From: Nautilus pompilius
Taxonomy: Eukaryota; Mollusca; Cephalopoda; Nautilida; Nautilidae
DNA length: 64,000 nt
Direction: 5' to 3'
Assembly (NCBI GenBank): GCA_018389105.1
Contig: JACATO010001007.1
Location: forward strand, 42,501 to 106,500
A program made the position numbers and the translations under genes. Every line of letters begins with the position of its first letter. The stretch's first letter is position 1. The notes under the pieces are model-generated. The model was not told the DNA's origin. It saw nothing but the letters and a program-made list of their open reading frames with translations, and did not search any database. Positions 36,400-50,905 of the stretch are shown here, in pieces.

Positions 36400-38860
36400 C
36401 CGGATTGTCTCCAACCGACTATAAATGGGGACAGCTGGCAAGGCTTTGACAAAACTGGTCGTGACGTGGGAGGTGGTCGTGCGGCCTTGAGCCAGCAGCA
36501 AGCCACAGGACGTCATCAGAAACAAAGCCTCGCAGAATCGAGCTGGGCCCTTATCCCAAAACAACCGGCGGTGGTCGAGGGGAAGGAGGTTTTCGATACC
36601 TTCGACGAGTAGCCCCGCTATTTGCTGGAGCAGACATTGCCTGCCACAATGTGTCAACTGGTCAGTGATCGACAACAGAGTGCTAACTCCTAGAATAAGC
36701 GATGCTGTTAATCTTATATATCTCCCGAAAACACTCCGAAGAACTCTGGCGGATTTGCCTGGATGCAGACTATGTCGTTAGGCTGGCGCTTCTGGAAGCT
36801 CGCTGGCACTCCGAATTTCCTGGAATTTGTCTTTAATATTAGTCCATTTAAACATGCAGCCTGGTTCTGCTGCCCAGCACAACAGTCCAGTGTTTTAATC
36901 AGTATTTACTTTGTTTTTTTTTAAATCAGCGATTGATCCTTAAACGCGCTATTAATTCGTCTGAAATACAACTTTACTCCAGGTGTAATAATCTGGCCTA
37001 TTTTTTTTTCTTATATAAGAGCAAGAATCGGGCATAGAAGATATTAACCCTTTGCCTACCACCTGGGCTGTATTTGCCCCCCCCACCCCACTCCCCCCTG
37101 CCCCTCAAATCCGTATTACTCAGCTCAGGCTGAGTCATAGTGGCTCTGACACATGGTACCTCCCTCGTCGCTGTAATTCTCTGTAACTCCATGTCCGTGT
37201 ATCGTTCCAACCCACTGCGATTTGCATTTTGCATGGCGACTAAAGGTGCAGCCAGTTTGACACGAACACTAACTAGTGCTTCAAGGCTGGGGTTTAAATG
37301 CACCCCAGGCCGTGGTGTAGAGAGGTTTAAAAACAAACCCGAATTCCTCAAGATATTAATGAAAGGTAGCCGACAGTGCCGGCTGAAAACAAAGAAGTCG
37401 CCACGTTCGTTGAACGAGAACGGATTTCGTTTACCGGGATAAATTTATGCAGATTACCACTGAGATAACTGGTGACTGCGAATAACCAGTCATTCGACTC
37501 TGCTTCAGACTCGCTTGCCTGTTATTTTATCTAATTTGCTTTTCTCCCCCCCCTCCTCCACCTTTCTTCCTCTCTTCCCCCAGTAATACGTTCAGACGTA
37601 ACCCATAAGTGTCGGCAGCTCTTCTTCCTCGCTTTCGTGAGCCTTAAGTGGCCTTAGAATAGCCCAAACGGAGCCGGGGTCATGGAGTCAGGGCTCAAAT
37701 GAAACAGCCGGCGTGAAGGAGTTCTTTATTAAATTCACAAGGATTTCCATTGTGTGCAAAAATCCATCAGGCATGCAAATAATATCCGCCTCCGCTGTTG
37801 GTTTGCGCCTTATACGACCATTTATAAACAATATTTGATGGCTCGTGTTTGTCATCGATCTCCGCCTCACTATCTCTAAGCAGTATGCATCGGGCGGTGG
37901 GGACTCGATCTGACTCCGAAACTGGTTCACACAGTTTAGATGATTCATCAGCGGATGCCGGATTGGCCACCGTTCCCTTTTGATGTTTTTACCAGTCGAT
38001 GACGGCACGATAGGCCGCGGGCGGACGACTTCTTATATGTGTAAGCGTGCTGGTATCTACTGTATGGATACCCCACCCCCGGGGGCGCCCCTGTCCGATC
38101 CACAGCATAAATCATCCAAATGGCGTTTTCGAAAACCCCGATAACGACAAGCGTTTAAAACTTCTGGGTAATTGCGTCTGCTCGGTCGGTCTGCCCCGCG
38201 CTGGTGTTAGCCCTTTAAAACGAGAGCTGATTGTATCTCTACACTGCTGGTATAAACCGCCGCTGTACTCAGATTCCTGTAGCGCTGAAACTTAGAATGG
38301 GCGCAAATAAAGATCGACCCGGGTCATTCGCTCTGTTTCTGGAAGCAAACGTTAACGGCTTCTGAGGAATTTCGGCAATAATTTCCATCGCTCGATATTC
38401 TTCGGATGGGCCGAACTTGCAATAGTCAGTTATGAACTGCTCCAAGATACCGAGCGCCACCAACGAAACACCTTCATTACAATAGGCTTCTATTGCACAG
38501 TTTATCCACGTATCTGATTTCGTTTTGAAAGTCTTACAACCGGCGGATGATGCCGCCGTTAAGACGAGATAAGATCACTGAGATATGATGAATGAGAAGC
38601 GATGATAAATTTCGACGCTTCTGATCTAGGGGTAGGCGGTGCGCGGCTTAGCATCGCTTCCAGACATTTTTTCGAAAATATAGAACAAGCTTCGAGAACC
38701 GTGCCAAGGGCAAAAGAGAAGAGCGAAAATAATTGGCTGCAGACCATGCCGGAGTTATTGCTCTCCAGCCGTCTGTGCAATCAGAGTTATTATGAACTTG
38801 CGGGCTTCACGGACCCAATCTGTATAGTAATCTAAAATAACGCATAATTTCTGCGACCTA
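36400..38860. other. GC-richer block of unknown function
   Basis: Across about 2.4 kb the composition rises towards balance, with many CG dinucleotides and C-rich tracts (for example 37077-37107 and 37547-37582). Open frames of 60-117 codons occur on both strands and overlap one another, none with a domain, signal sequence or splice context I recognise. It could be an old GC-rich repeat, a regulatory block or part of an undetected non-coding transcript. Confidence 0.3.
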
Positions 38861-40865
38861 GATGTTCTAGAAACCTAGTATTCGAAATTGTAGTTCATAA
38901 TCTCTTATGTCCATTTAATTAGTTAAAGATGTATCTTTTTCATTTGATAAACCTATTCGCCTTATAATTCGTAATAGTTAAAATTGTAACATTTTAAATT
39001 TATTATAAATATATAAATGATTTAAAACATAACGCCTGAATTCTAATTATGGTAATAGTTAAATATCAACCTTTTAAATTTATATTTAATTATACAGATA
39101 GCCGAAGATGCGACATGTTCAGTTTATTAAAGCTGTTGAAATAACTTGTCAACGTCTTCATTCATTGTAACTATACCAGTATTTAATAATATGATCTATT
39201 CAACCTATTACAATTTTGCAGATAAGGGAGATGTAATGTATTGAAACAAAATAATTTGCAAAAATTAACGTTTGTTTATTAAAATGTAGATTTTGAATTT
39301 TTTTTTTCAGTACGAAAAATTGGCTGTAGATAAGAAAGCGACTTTACCTCATAAGGTTTGTAAGCTGTAGGTGCAACAACCACGTGCAAGGCTATTCTTG
39401 CTCAGATCCAGTAGGAAAAATGTAATGCAGAATTAATTCTGCAAATTCCTGAGTGCATATATTCCAATATTTTTACTGACATGACCATTATACTTGTTTT
39501 AGGTAATTTATTACAACTAAGTAAAGATAGAAACAGGAAGCTTCAGAAGCAAAACTGTGCTAATGTTTAGACCGCCATTTTGAGAAGTCCCTTAACTGTG
39601 ACGTGGACTATTAGTTTTGACGAGTCGTTGCGTAGATTAATAAACTACTTATTTATTTACTCCGCGCTTTATTTTCACCAGGCGATGACAGGCAACCAGA
39701 ACTAAAATGGGTGTGGAGCTTAATAAAAGGGGAAAGGATATATTATGCCAGTTAGAACATTCTCTTCCTTTGTAAACTTTACCAGAACGGATAACATGGG
39801 AGTAAGGCCCAATTTTATTGATATCTCACCTTTTTTTTCCAATTTGTGATTTCTTTGAATGTAACACATTCGGATTAATTCTTGAAGATTACGCTAGACA
39901 TAAATGTTTGTAGCAACATTAATGTACTACAAGATAAGTAAAGGGCATTTTTACGCCACATTTACCAGGATTTACTGATGACAATAAAGTTTGCGTAATA
40001 TCTACTGACTCACGAAAGACTTTTCTTTTTTCTTTTTTTTCCTTTATACATTTTCAAAAAAATTAAATGTTTTTAAATCGGATGGCAGGATGCAGTGCAC
40101 TTGTCAGATAAGTCAGGTTACAAAGGAACGGATGCTGTTTGTAGCTGGCTGTAGCGCGTCAGCTAATCATTTACAATAAATGGTACATCTGTTTAATTCC
40201 CCTGCATTTTCTAACTTCAACAAGTGCGTGGGCTAATGAATTAAGTGAAGTTGTGCAGAAAACATTTTAACACAATAAAAACAGATAGATTGATTAAAAA
40301 CACAACACCGCCTTTTAATGCGTAGTTTGAGTTCTATCTACAATTTCCTTTAAATATTTTGTGGCCTGGCGTACATTCATCGTGCAGCCACCTAAAAAGA
40401 TCACTAATTTAAAAAGTAGCTTCTCTTTACATTACCTCTTTAATGATAATCTTGAAAATAAAAAGCGACATTTTTTGTCGGATTATCTCCATTTAATCCT
40501 TGTAAAAACAACTCAAATTATCTGCTTGCTATGCAATTATACATGATAAAAATATACTAATCATTGAGACTGTAATACACACACACGCACTCTGTAGCAG
40601 ACAGAAGTTTAAGAACAATTCCGAAGCAAACAATGTGACACGTAAAATATGCAAAAATAAAGAATCCGGTACGGACATGAAATTTCGCCACAAGGTAAGA
40701 AAAGCAATCGTATGCAAAATATTCACTACCGATCATGCTGATGTGTATGTCAGTCAAAAGAACAATAAATTGCAATTTTTTTATCAATGTGATGCCCGTG
40801 ATGGAATGTTTATTTTTACGTATTTAACGTATTAATTTGTTCGTTCTTCCATCGTCTACCGCTGC
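38861..40865. other. AT-rich non-coding stretch
   Basis: Nothing recognisable beyond short homopolymer runs. Confidence 0.5.
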
Positions 40866-40867
40866 TT

Positions 40868-41262
40868 GTATATGACGATAGCCGGCCGCTATATCTCACG
40901 TTGTGAGAGTAGCTCCTGCGCAGTGAATTAACTGAAAATGGTTTGAACTAATTTACCCGCCTTTTGCTTGCGTGACTTCACATGTACTCGAAGGTTCGAG
41001 GCTATGATATATATGCGGGAAAAGATGGAAGACAGTTTTATTCCATGTACGGGGAAAAGCTACTAACAGAACTTCCATGTTTAGCTGTGTATAAACCGAA
41101 GTACCTGTAGTAAACGTGCACCGACAGATTGGTACAGAAGAGGGAGAAGAAACTAAGCCGTGGGAGGTTTGCCAAACATTGATGGTCTTCAACCGGATTC
41201 GAACCCGGGCGCTTAGCTACAACCGGCTGCCGATACGCTACCCACTAGAACATCCACCTCTC
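40868..41262 (-). mobile_element. tRNA-derived SINE, best-preserved copy
   Basis: On the minus strand the head has an A box TTCTAGTGGGTAGCG (41236-41250). About 30 bases later comes a near-canonical B box GGGTTCGAATCC (41195-41206). Both are the internal Pol III promoter. The body of about 310 bp is unrelated to tRNA and ends with GGGTAAATTAGTTCAAACC, then CGTGAGATATAGCGGC, which are shared with 33770-33866. No amino-acid acceptor stem can be formed, so it is a retroposon and not a tRNA gene. Its partner LINE is unknown; no 3' sharing with the LINE at 20219-21992 was seen. Confidence 0.75.
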
Positions 41263-41269
41263 ATTTTCA

Positions 41270-44200
41270 TATTACATTGCAAGCTGTTAGTTTTAAAACT
41301 ATATTTCTACGAAAAGCGATTCGACTTTCATAATTTCCATGACGAAAAATTCTTGCCATAGGCAAATCAAGCATAAACACTGTTTACTGAGTTGTTAACG
41401 CACTAGAAGTTGAATACTCGTATATCAAACACACAGGATATAATCATTTGGCGATGCAGAGACAATGCGTGAGGCTATAAAATCCACTTTTCTCTTAATA
41501 CGTAGAGTACAGTTTTCACAAAAAATATTATTTTTTTAATTTTCAGTCACTCTGTCTAAAAAGAAAAAATACAATTGCGTAAAATTGAAATATTTCTATT
41601 TTACTTTTGGTGGAATAAGGGAATCAGAAGAGTTAAAAATATTTGTTTACAAGGAGTCAAATTATAGAGATCGTAATTCTTTTCAGCAGTCGCCTAGTTT
41701 CATAACTAAAGTATCTTTGACAAAACAAATTTGATTCTACTAATGGTTGGGGAAAGCCACAAACGTTTCTCCTAATTTACTCGGTTTTATATCGACCTCA
41801 ACTGCTGCATCTTTTACTTTTTGCAAAATACAATTGAATAGGAAGTAGCCAACACAATTTTTTTTTTTGTTGTACTGATTATATGCAATTGCCTTTTAAC
41901 TGCGGGATTTCTCTATATATTTAAATTTTGACAAAAATTAAAATAGCAAAACATATTAAAATAATTGTATAAACGGCGAATAAATCTAACATTCTATTTG
42001 GGCAACTCAATTTTTCTGGATTCCAAAGTGTAACACCAAGAATTTTTATTTGTTAGGTATCTGAATCCAGTTTTGAATGGCAATAAAAATCTTGTTTCTT
42101 TGTTTCTTAAGTTTAGAATTTTCAATGTTTTATTTCTTTCTCCAACTTTCTCTCTGCGGTGAAATTTCCATTATTTTTGTTTTGTTTTTTCTGCTTGAGT
42201 TGTTTATTTAGTTGAAAATAAAGTATAATACAGTTTGAGATATTCTACTTATTTACTGTTTATACAGTTATATTTTATACCATCTTTTTTGTGTGTGTGT
42301 TAAAACTATTAATCTACCTTTTTGTGGTTCTAAACTTAAGAAAGTGATATAAAATGTCAAAAAATATTCTGGTAAGTACCTAAAACTGTATACAGAACTT
42401 TCCGAATGTATGGATTCAAAAAAATGCTACTTTTTTTTTTAAACAAAACGGTTTCCTGTGTAGTTAATACGTGAAATCCTAACGAGTTCTTGTCAATGGT
42501 AGAGCCCTGGCTCCCTCTTGAGCTTCATTCGTCAGATTCGCGTCATACTTCTCTACTTCTGGTAGCACGAGGAAAAGATGGCAAAGGAAGGTAGAAAAAA
42601 AAGAATGGCAAAAAATATCTCGCCTTTCGAAAAAATGGTAAATAACAAAATTAAAACAATCTAATTCTGTTTTGACAACATGAACCAAGTATAAGTGGAG
42701 TTGATGGAAAGAGATTGTTGGTAAACGCAATTCCAAGTGGGGCAGAGGAAAAGTTGATACCGCACTCGAACGTGTCGTTTACACGGCCATTAAATCAAGA
42801 TTCATCAGTTTCTGCTCTTCTTATGCCCAATGCTAATGTCCCCGAAACAGAATTTTAATTTTACTTATCTGTTTGTTTTTTTTTTTAAATATTATTATTC
42901 CAAAATATTTATTGTCTTGGGATCTAAATAATAAAGTTCCTCCCACATCAGTCGCGCTGGTGCTGCCTCACGTGGCGTTTAAAATGTTTCGTATGTAATT
43001 TAGCGAGGAGAAACAAAACACAACAGGCGAACACTAGAGAACCTCGTGGTTCATCAGGGGAAGATAATAATCACATTCCCTTGAATAGAGGTTTACAAAA
43101 AAATGGACAAATACCTGGCTTAATAATAATAATGATAATATTAATTGAAAGGTTATTGATCCGTAACACCTACAAAAACAAAACGTGGATACAGATTATA
43201 AGTAGATATTACTATTTTAGGCCTCATAAAAATCAACCCAAATCCCCCTGACAGGAATTTAGTTCCAAAATATATTTTTATTTATGAACACAGATTTACC
43301 ATATGTTAAAGATACCCGTACGTAATATAAAAATTAGAGATTCACAGAACTGTTTTTAAAATGTCGCTGTATCCGAGAGTTCGATAAATAACTAGAATAA
43401 ATTAATAAACTAAATAGCTAAAGAATTTCGTGTAACTGTTTTATATTACACAAACATATGGTTATCTTTTTTTTTAATTTTCAAACTTAAAATATTTTGA
43501 CCAAATCAGTTAATTTTATTAAATATGAAACAGATCAAAGAATAATTATTACTGCATAATAAATTATACAATGAATCTACTGATTTAGACAAATGTTGAA
43601 AGATTTCATTTGCTGCGATTTTTGGCAAATACCTTCATAAAAATTTTCATGTATCTTAACACCAAATGCCCTTTTAGATTTACGTCACAGGTGGAGAGTA
43701 CCTGCTAAGTCGCAGAAGAAACAAAATCTGAAATCTAACCAAAAATATCCTTTTGTGTGCTAACTCGGAGTTAATGTACTCGTGCTAAACTCTTTTTTTT
43801 TCTGTCCACTGAAATAGATTTAATGGAAATGTTACATAATTAATTGTGCAGAAAAATGTCCTAATTCTTTTGTCAGCAGAAAATAATTTAAGCTAAGAAT
43901 TCCTTATTTTTTTTAACGTTTGCTATATATTATATCAGTCAGAGATGTACTAGAGAGAGTAATTAAAATATGAGAAGCCATTACACTGTATTTTGGACAA
44001 AGATTTAGGATTCTTTTGTGAGGAAGCGATTAAATTTAACGCAAAATTGGTATTTTTTGTACTACATTAATTCCATGTTATCGGTCAATGAGGTATGTTA
44101 AAATACCAATTAAAGTAGAGCAGGGTCTTAGACACGGTGGCGAGCTAACATTGTTATTGTTTTGAAAATTAGAGTTAATTCTATGGCTAACGTGAACAGA

Positions 44201-47200
44201 TGGGACAATGTTAGCCTATTAAATCTGTTGAGAAAAGAGTTCTTTAATTCTTTTGGTTTACTCTGAAATTTATAATTTCTTATTACAGGGATCTGGTAAC
44301 ATTAAAAGGAAAATAAAAAAATCACGTGCGGACCTTTACACAGAAAACGAGTGACATTCAGGGTAGATAACTCTCTGTTTTTTTAACGCTTTTACTTAGA
44401 ATTCCACGTCGTTTTACCCCCCTCTATTGTCTTTCTCAAGCATATACTAGCTTTCTGGAGAACACCTTTAACCGCCAACAGAACTCTCTTTTTTTTTTTT
44501 TTTTAAATCACGGGGACCTTGCTACTCCTTTCTTTTATTTAATTATTTCTCCGTGTTTTCTGCGCCGTCCTCGGACCGCTCGAAGGAATGATCCGTCTGA
44601 AGAAAATAGGACTTTTCTCGTAGTATTTGATTCAGCCGAAGGCGGCTAACGCTTTTTAAAGTCAAAATGTGTTGAGGGCGATTATGTGTGGGCAGGGAAC
44701 TGTAAGCAGGGAGCACACCCAGCGTTAGAGCGTTCATCCGTTATTAAGACCCTTTTCTCTGAAACTCGGCCCCTTCACGCGATGCGTCACAGCCACGTTG
44801 CCCGCCTTCTTTCAAAGATGAGCGCTTGGGATTCATGTACGAAAGTCGTCTTTCTTAACTGGTTCTTGTAGGCAACTGCGCTGAGACGGGAACGAGAGGG
44901 GGAGGGTCGGGAAGGACCGACTTAACCCTTTTGGAGAGGGTGCAGTGGTTTACAAACAAGAGGTTTTCTTATATATATATATACGTAGTTTACGGACGAA
45001 AAGAACCAATTAAGTGCGAAACGGCACGAAGCCATATACCTTGTGATGCGAATGAGACGGACCCACCAGGCCATGGGGTGTCTGGCGATGGCTGATCAGA
45101 ACAACGAGAACCAGGGGTCCGTGTCGGATCCTTCGGGGGGTCTCCACGCAGAAATTTCCTATTGTCCCAGGAGATGCTTTTCAACTGTCGCTCGTTGTCC
45201 TCCAAAGTGTTCTGACCAAAAAATTTGAAGAAAAAAAAATGGAAGAAAAAAAAAAAAAACAACTATTTGTTACAGTTTTGTAAATTTGAGAGAAACACAC
45301 GGCGCAGGATGAAGGCCGATTATTCCTGGTTTAAGCGAAAGTCCAAATTTAGAGAAAAAAAATAGCCTTTGACGTGCGGATTTGAAATCTGGAGAACACA
45401 TGTCGGCAACAGCAGCAGCAACAAACAAACAAAGCCATACGCAGACAGACTCCATAAATAAATAAGGAAACCCTTATATCTCTGTATAGATAAGAAAATT
45501 ATAAGAATCATTAAATATTTATTTATCTGCTCAACCCAAATTTACTTAGATTAGCAAACGTTTTGCATAAATAGTGAAACATTTCCATTAAATCTTGTTT
45601 TTACTGGTTAACCGTAAGAACGACATACGGACAGGGGTTAATCTACAGCGGGTGTCCATAATCTACTGTCGTTTTCCAAAAAAGAAAAAAAAACCTTTAA
45701 TAATCCAGAGCCATTGCTGTAATCATAGAAATTACTTGAGTTAAATATTTGAAAATTCAGAATTAGAATAAAAGCCAAAAAATACGACGTTAATTAAAGT
45801 AAATATTCTAATGGTGCGTATTATTATTATTAATGTTATTATTATAGATATTATACATGGTCGGCGTTAAGGTTTGTCGACTTTTTAAAAAAAACCAGCT
45901 AACTAATATCCTCACCAGCATGAGAAAGTATCGCCGGGTGGTGGGCGGGCTATGCGAAAATGGTGATCCATGAATCCAGAAATGCGAGAATAGCTACGAA
46001 AATAGTTTCGAGACGACTAAATGAAAAAAATTAATATTTAAAACAGCTACAAAAAAAAAACTTAAGGAACGAATGATTGTTAAAAGAAACCAGCTAACTT
46101 TAAGTTTAATTATTCATTTCGTAAATGGCTCCGAAATTGTTTCACGCCTGGCTCGGGGTTACTGAATTAATTCTGGGATCGTCGCAGGAAGGTTCCTCAG
46201 TAATGGCTAAAAACACGTTAAGACGTCGAGATAAAACCATTCACCTTACGTATTTAACAGCTTATATATTTTATTACGCAGTTTAAGGAATGCATTTCTC
46301 ACTAGCATCGTTTCTTTTAATGGCGAAAACCAAAGTAATTGTAGCTGTCGAAAGAATTATTATAATAATCAGACCTAAAAATTTCTGCCACTGATATTCT
46401 TAGATTGCCCTACTAAGAGCAGTAAGGTCTGCTTTCACCCCAGTGTGTATATGGGATATATTACGACATGATTAGCAGGTAAAAATAACATTTATTAAGA
46501 CAATCTGTCTGTAGGTAGGTCGTATAGCTCGCCATGGAAAGTCGCAAACAGACGGCCATTAAGATAGTGCAAGTTGGGACATCCTTTGTTTTTCAGGTGA
46601 GTGCTGCACTAAGAAGGCTCTCACATATTAAATCACTGTAGAATTATGATGTTACAGGCAATGAATAGACACGAAACAAGACCATTTCGTGGGAATTCTT
46701 CTAACGTTCAAGCCAAATGTTCAAGTAGCGTTTATTTCGCATAAGACAACGCTAGCCAGTACATTGTTAAAGGAATAATGCATTTGCATCTTATAGTATA
46801 CCCAAATACTTCGCTATGCCGCAAAAACTGTCTGGAGATAGCGGTGACATGATGCGAGTGCGTTATAGATAAAATAACGCCAAAAAGTAGCTTTGCTATT
46901 TAAACACATTCGAAGCTCTTCAATAAATTGTACGTCAAGTTTTAAAATTGCGGTTATATTTTCGAATGCAGGAATCGTGTTTTCCTGCATCAGAAACAGA
47001 AGGTAAGTTTGACATAGACAGATTTATCTCTTCATGTGTAAGCCGAGTAATTGTACCGTACTGGGGAAACATCGTTTCATTTTACCAACCCAAAGATTTA
47101 ATCCGATGAAGATCTGTAAACTCTTTTTAAAAATAAATTTAATGATCGCCAATAATTTTCAGGAAAAGAACCCAGCGGGAGACTGGGAGATGGTTAAACT

Positions 47201-49630
47201 TTTTTTGGGCTTCAAGAGGCGGGTCCCCCCTCCAACGACACAGGAAAGAGAGGAAAGAAAACTCTTCATCTAACATAAAAAAAAATTTATCTTGAGTTTT
47301 TTCATTTAAAAAAGAATAGATCTGTTAATTGGTTAAAATTATTTACTTTATTAAAGGGAGAATTAGAAACCACTAATGTCAATTTTTAGTTAATTGTACA
47401 GAGAAATATGGAATGTTGAATGAAAACATCGTGAAAGTCTTTGTATTGATTTGGCGCCTAGAGATCCTAGTATTTTAAAAGAAAAATACGGATTCAGTTA
47501 TGTCACGACGGTCTCCGCACCATGACGCTGCCATGGAATCAAGCTTTGCTGCACCTTTAAAGCCAGATGTTAAAAATAATTTGGTCACACAGGGGGGTGG
47601 GGTGGTGTTAAGAGGTAAGGATGCAGGTACTGACCATTCTGCGAAATACACAAAAACTCTCACAGTTACATTCTGCTGTGCAGAATTTATAGGATATGCA
47701 AAGTTAAAGATTTTTAAAACCTCGCATTTAAAATTTTGTCTTTGCGTTTAATATGGACCATTGTACATATATATTTATGTGCGGAAATTAGCAGGACAAT
47801 AAAACAGTCATTTATTTCATTTTGTCATGCGCATATTCTTTTTTGTGTTTTTAAATACGCTAAATTCTTTAAAAAAATTATCCATCGACTCTCTTCTGTT
47901 TACTATTAGCTGTAGTTTCGGTTAAAGTGGAACGTTCACACACTACGCCATCGATTACGTCAGTAACAGCTGTGCCCGTAGTTAATATGGCCACAATGTT
48001 TGACGTAACGTACAAATCTAGCACAAATATACTCAGTATTACCGAATTATAATTTCTAGTAAGTAATTTTAGATTTTAAAACCTTTTTCTTTGTACCTTT
48101 TACTTTGCATTATAGTTACTTAACCTTTCCCCCTTTTTTCGAGTAATAACTTGATGTGAAAATGAAAGTATATGAGCGAGGTGTGTGTACACCATCAAAA
48201 ATAAATACATTTCACTTTTACATCACATTTAAAATTGAATGATAGAGATCAACTTTACATGAGGTTTAGTGCGATATTAATCAGGACTCAAGATGCTTTT
48301 AATATGAATTTTAACAAACAAATGCTTTTATGGGATGCATAATATCTTTGTTATCTCAATAGTTTTTAAATATGTTTGAAATAAAACCTACGTAATTATT
48401 ATAATGGAAAAATCACAAATACACCATGTAATTTTTTTTTTAAAAGAATTATTTAAACAATATACATTCCATCATTGTTTCTTTAATCTCAACAGGTTAC
48501 TGTTATGTTTCTCTATGCTTCCTATACCTCAGCCGTTAGGAGGAGACAAGCAAACGAGCCGGAAGTCCTAGTCACATGACGATGCGTGAAAAACCATTGC
48601 TGTATAAAATACGATCCGCTATTAAATTCATCAGAGTACTTGTTTCTTTGTGAAGATGCTAAACTATAAAATTGGGTATGCTGACAATTTCCCTAAATTC
48701 TTATTAAATACACTGTCTTAGCAAAAGATTCCGACATTTATTTCTGCATTTTTCACTTTGAATCTTGGAAATGAAGACTCTGGTTTGCAAAGGCAAAGAA
48801 GATACTCGATGGAACCAAAACGATGGAGATCCTGATGAATTACTTGGGGCTAAGGTTATTTATATAACATGAGAATGATATTAAATAAATCCATAAATGC
48901 AAAAAAACAAATAAATGCCAACAACTATGTAACTCTCCTGAGGTAGCCGCGTCATTCCGCGTGAAGTCAGTAAATTTGTCCCAACTTTGGTCATTTTAGT
49001 TTTTAGTTAAATTCGGATTATCTAGTTAAGTATATTATGTGCTCCCTTAGCTAAAATTCTAGTCCAATGAATGCAAATTTTTAAAAAAAATTCTGTCCCA
49101 CTAAAAGAAAAAAAAAAAGCGGGAAGGAAAGGAAATACGCTTCTGGAAAACGAAACAAACAAACAAAAAAAAAAAGGATTTGTTATATTTGTATTGAGTT
49201 AATGGATCGAAGCTAACCGATATCACGCTCTCGTGTCTGAAGCTGTGTTATGATCACCGGAGGTTACAGGTCTGTCAGCGGCCCTTCAAGACAGACGTGT
49301 GGATGAAAACCAGGCTCGAGTTCTCCACGACCGTTTTTATTTTTTTAAATATTTATCTGCCACCTTCACACTCTTAGACACTAAGGGGTCGGTTAAACCG
49401 AAATAAAACGAGAGACGGGTTGTTGTCTATTTTTGGCAACGTTTGCGGGGTAATTAAAAAATAATAATAATAATTTAAATGAGCTTTGTTATATTTGTTA
49501 CCTTAGAAATTTTTGCAGTTAAAACTGGCATAAAATGTCGATACTCTGTCTATTTTTAGCTTAAAGTCAGGGAAAGTAATTGATTTTGAAACTGAATCAA
49601 TACATTTTTCTGTAAAATCACCCTGACCTG
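41270..49630. other. Long non-coding stretch
   Basis: About 8.4 kb without a supportable gene. It is mostly AT-rich, with a GC-richer patch at about 44560-45210. Short frames only, several caused by A or T runs. Scattered TAA runs occur (43121-43141, 45820-45845). I see nothing else. Confidence 0.5.
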
Positions 49631-49809
<179 letters not shown>

Positions 49810-49814
49810 TTGAA

Positions 49815-50685
49815 AAGAGTCGATTAAGATTCTTGGCGTATTTATACATGCGGATATATTTATCCATACCAGACTATTAATTTTATTAAAGATACTCGTA
49901 GCAACGTTTATTTCCTTTTCTGTCTCTCTCCCTTATTGGTGGGGGGTACTAGTAAACATTAATCCGAAATTATACTTGAAAAGTCTGCACTTTCCGATGT
50001 CCTTCTCAATATATCTCTTGTCCTCAGCCATTGCCAACGTTTTGCATCACCCAAGATCTGCAATAACGAAATCTGCCTTCAAATCTACGGCCGTGTAGTG
50101 TAGCCTGACATTGTATCCGTGACCACTTACTGTAGAGTAACTCACGCCTGTCGGCACGATCCATATAGATTTTTCGGAAATCACTTATTTGCAGATTAGA
50201 TTTCAAATTGTAACATTTTCCAGCTTTGGGCATTTTTTTTTTCCTTCAGGTGAATGAACGATTACAAATCGGGATATACTTCAACACGTTAGTTAATGTG
50301 GAATTATTTTGCAAATTAAGAATTTATCAGTTAAAATTTAAAATTCGAGGAAGATGCAGAACACTCGGTCATAGCTGTACACAGGAACCAAATCTCTGAC
50401 GATGAGCGCAGTACGTGCTGATATGAACCTTCTGCTGAAGCGCATATTTTCTTTATAACTTTAAAAAATGCTTGTGAAAAGAAGTTTAAAAGAATGTTTT
50501 TTTTTTTTAATTTATGGAAAACATAGACCAGCGACGCCATTTTACTTATGTATTAAACTTTATCTTTCATTTCACCACAATAAATCGATTTTCATTTGCA
50601 TCTTTACGGTCAAGTAGACGGTTTTGTAATTTTTCTTTCTTTCTTTGCGAACTGCTCCCTGCTCTCTTGATTGTCGAGGTCTTGA
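49815..50685. other. Non-coding stretch
   Basis: No supportable gene or repeat. Confidence 0.45.
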
Positions 50686-50689
50686 GGGC

Positions 50690-50905
50690 ATATCACAGCA
50701 GCGAGTTAACAAGTTACCCGGGTACGGTTTGCTGGGTAGTCAAGAGAGTTCCCCGAGATATCTTTACCACAAGCTCTCGAGAAATGCTTACCAGAATTCT
50801 ACTGTCTAACCGTGAGAGGAAACCCTATTGCGAGAGATCGGCAATTCGATTTGGGGACCGCACCCGGGCTCTCATCCACGGAAGATTACACGTCTACCGT
50901 TCTGT
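50690..50905 (-). mobile_element. Decayed tRNA-derived SINE
   Basis: On the minus strand AGAACGGTAGACGTG (A-box-like, about 50888-50902) is followed by GAGCCCGGGTGCGGTCCCC, a mutated B box. It lines up with AGCGCCCGGGTTCGAATCC in the 41-kb copy. A GC-richer body extends to about 50690. The long open frame on the plus strand across this region is an artefact of the element. Confidence 0.45.

Noticed and set aside
36397..36675. 92-codon minus-strand open frame
   Set aside because: No recognisable family and no transcript signal.
37240..37330. GGGGTTTAAATGCACCCC as a SINE B box
   Set aside because: It is a short palindrome; the A-box region does not fit.
37688..38008. 106-codon minus-strand open frame
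   Set aside because: No domain, start context or splice evidence; open frames are expected in GC-richer DNA.
38586..38625. Box C/D snoRNA-like ATGATGA…CTGA
   Set aside because: Spacing is too short and the terminal stem is only three pairs.
41180..41262. A functional tRNA gene
   Set aside because: A and B boxes are present but no acceptor stem or normal anticodon arm can be built; it is a SINE head.
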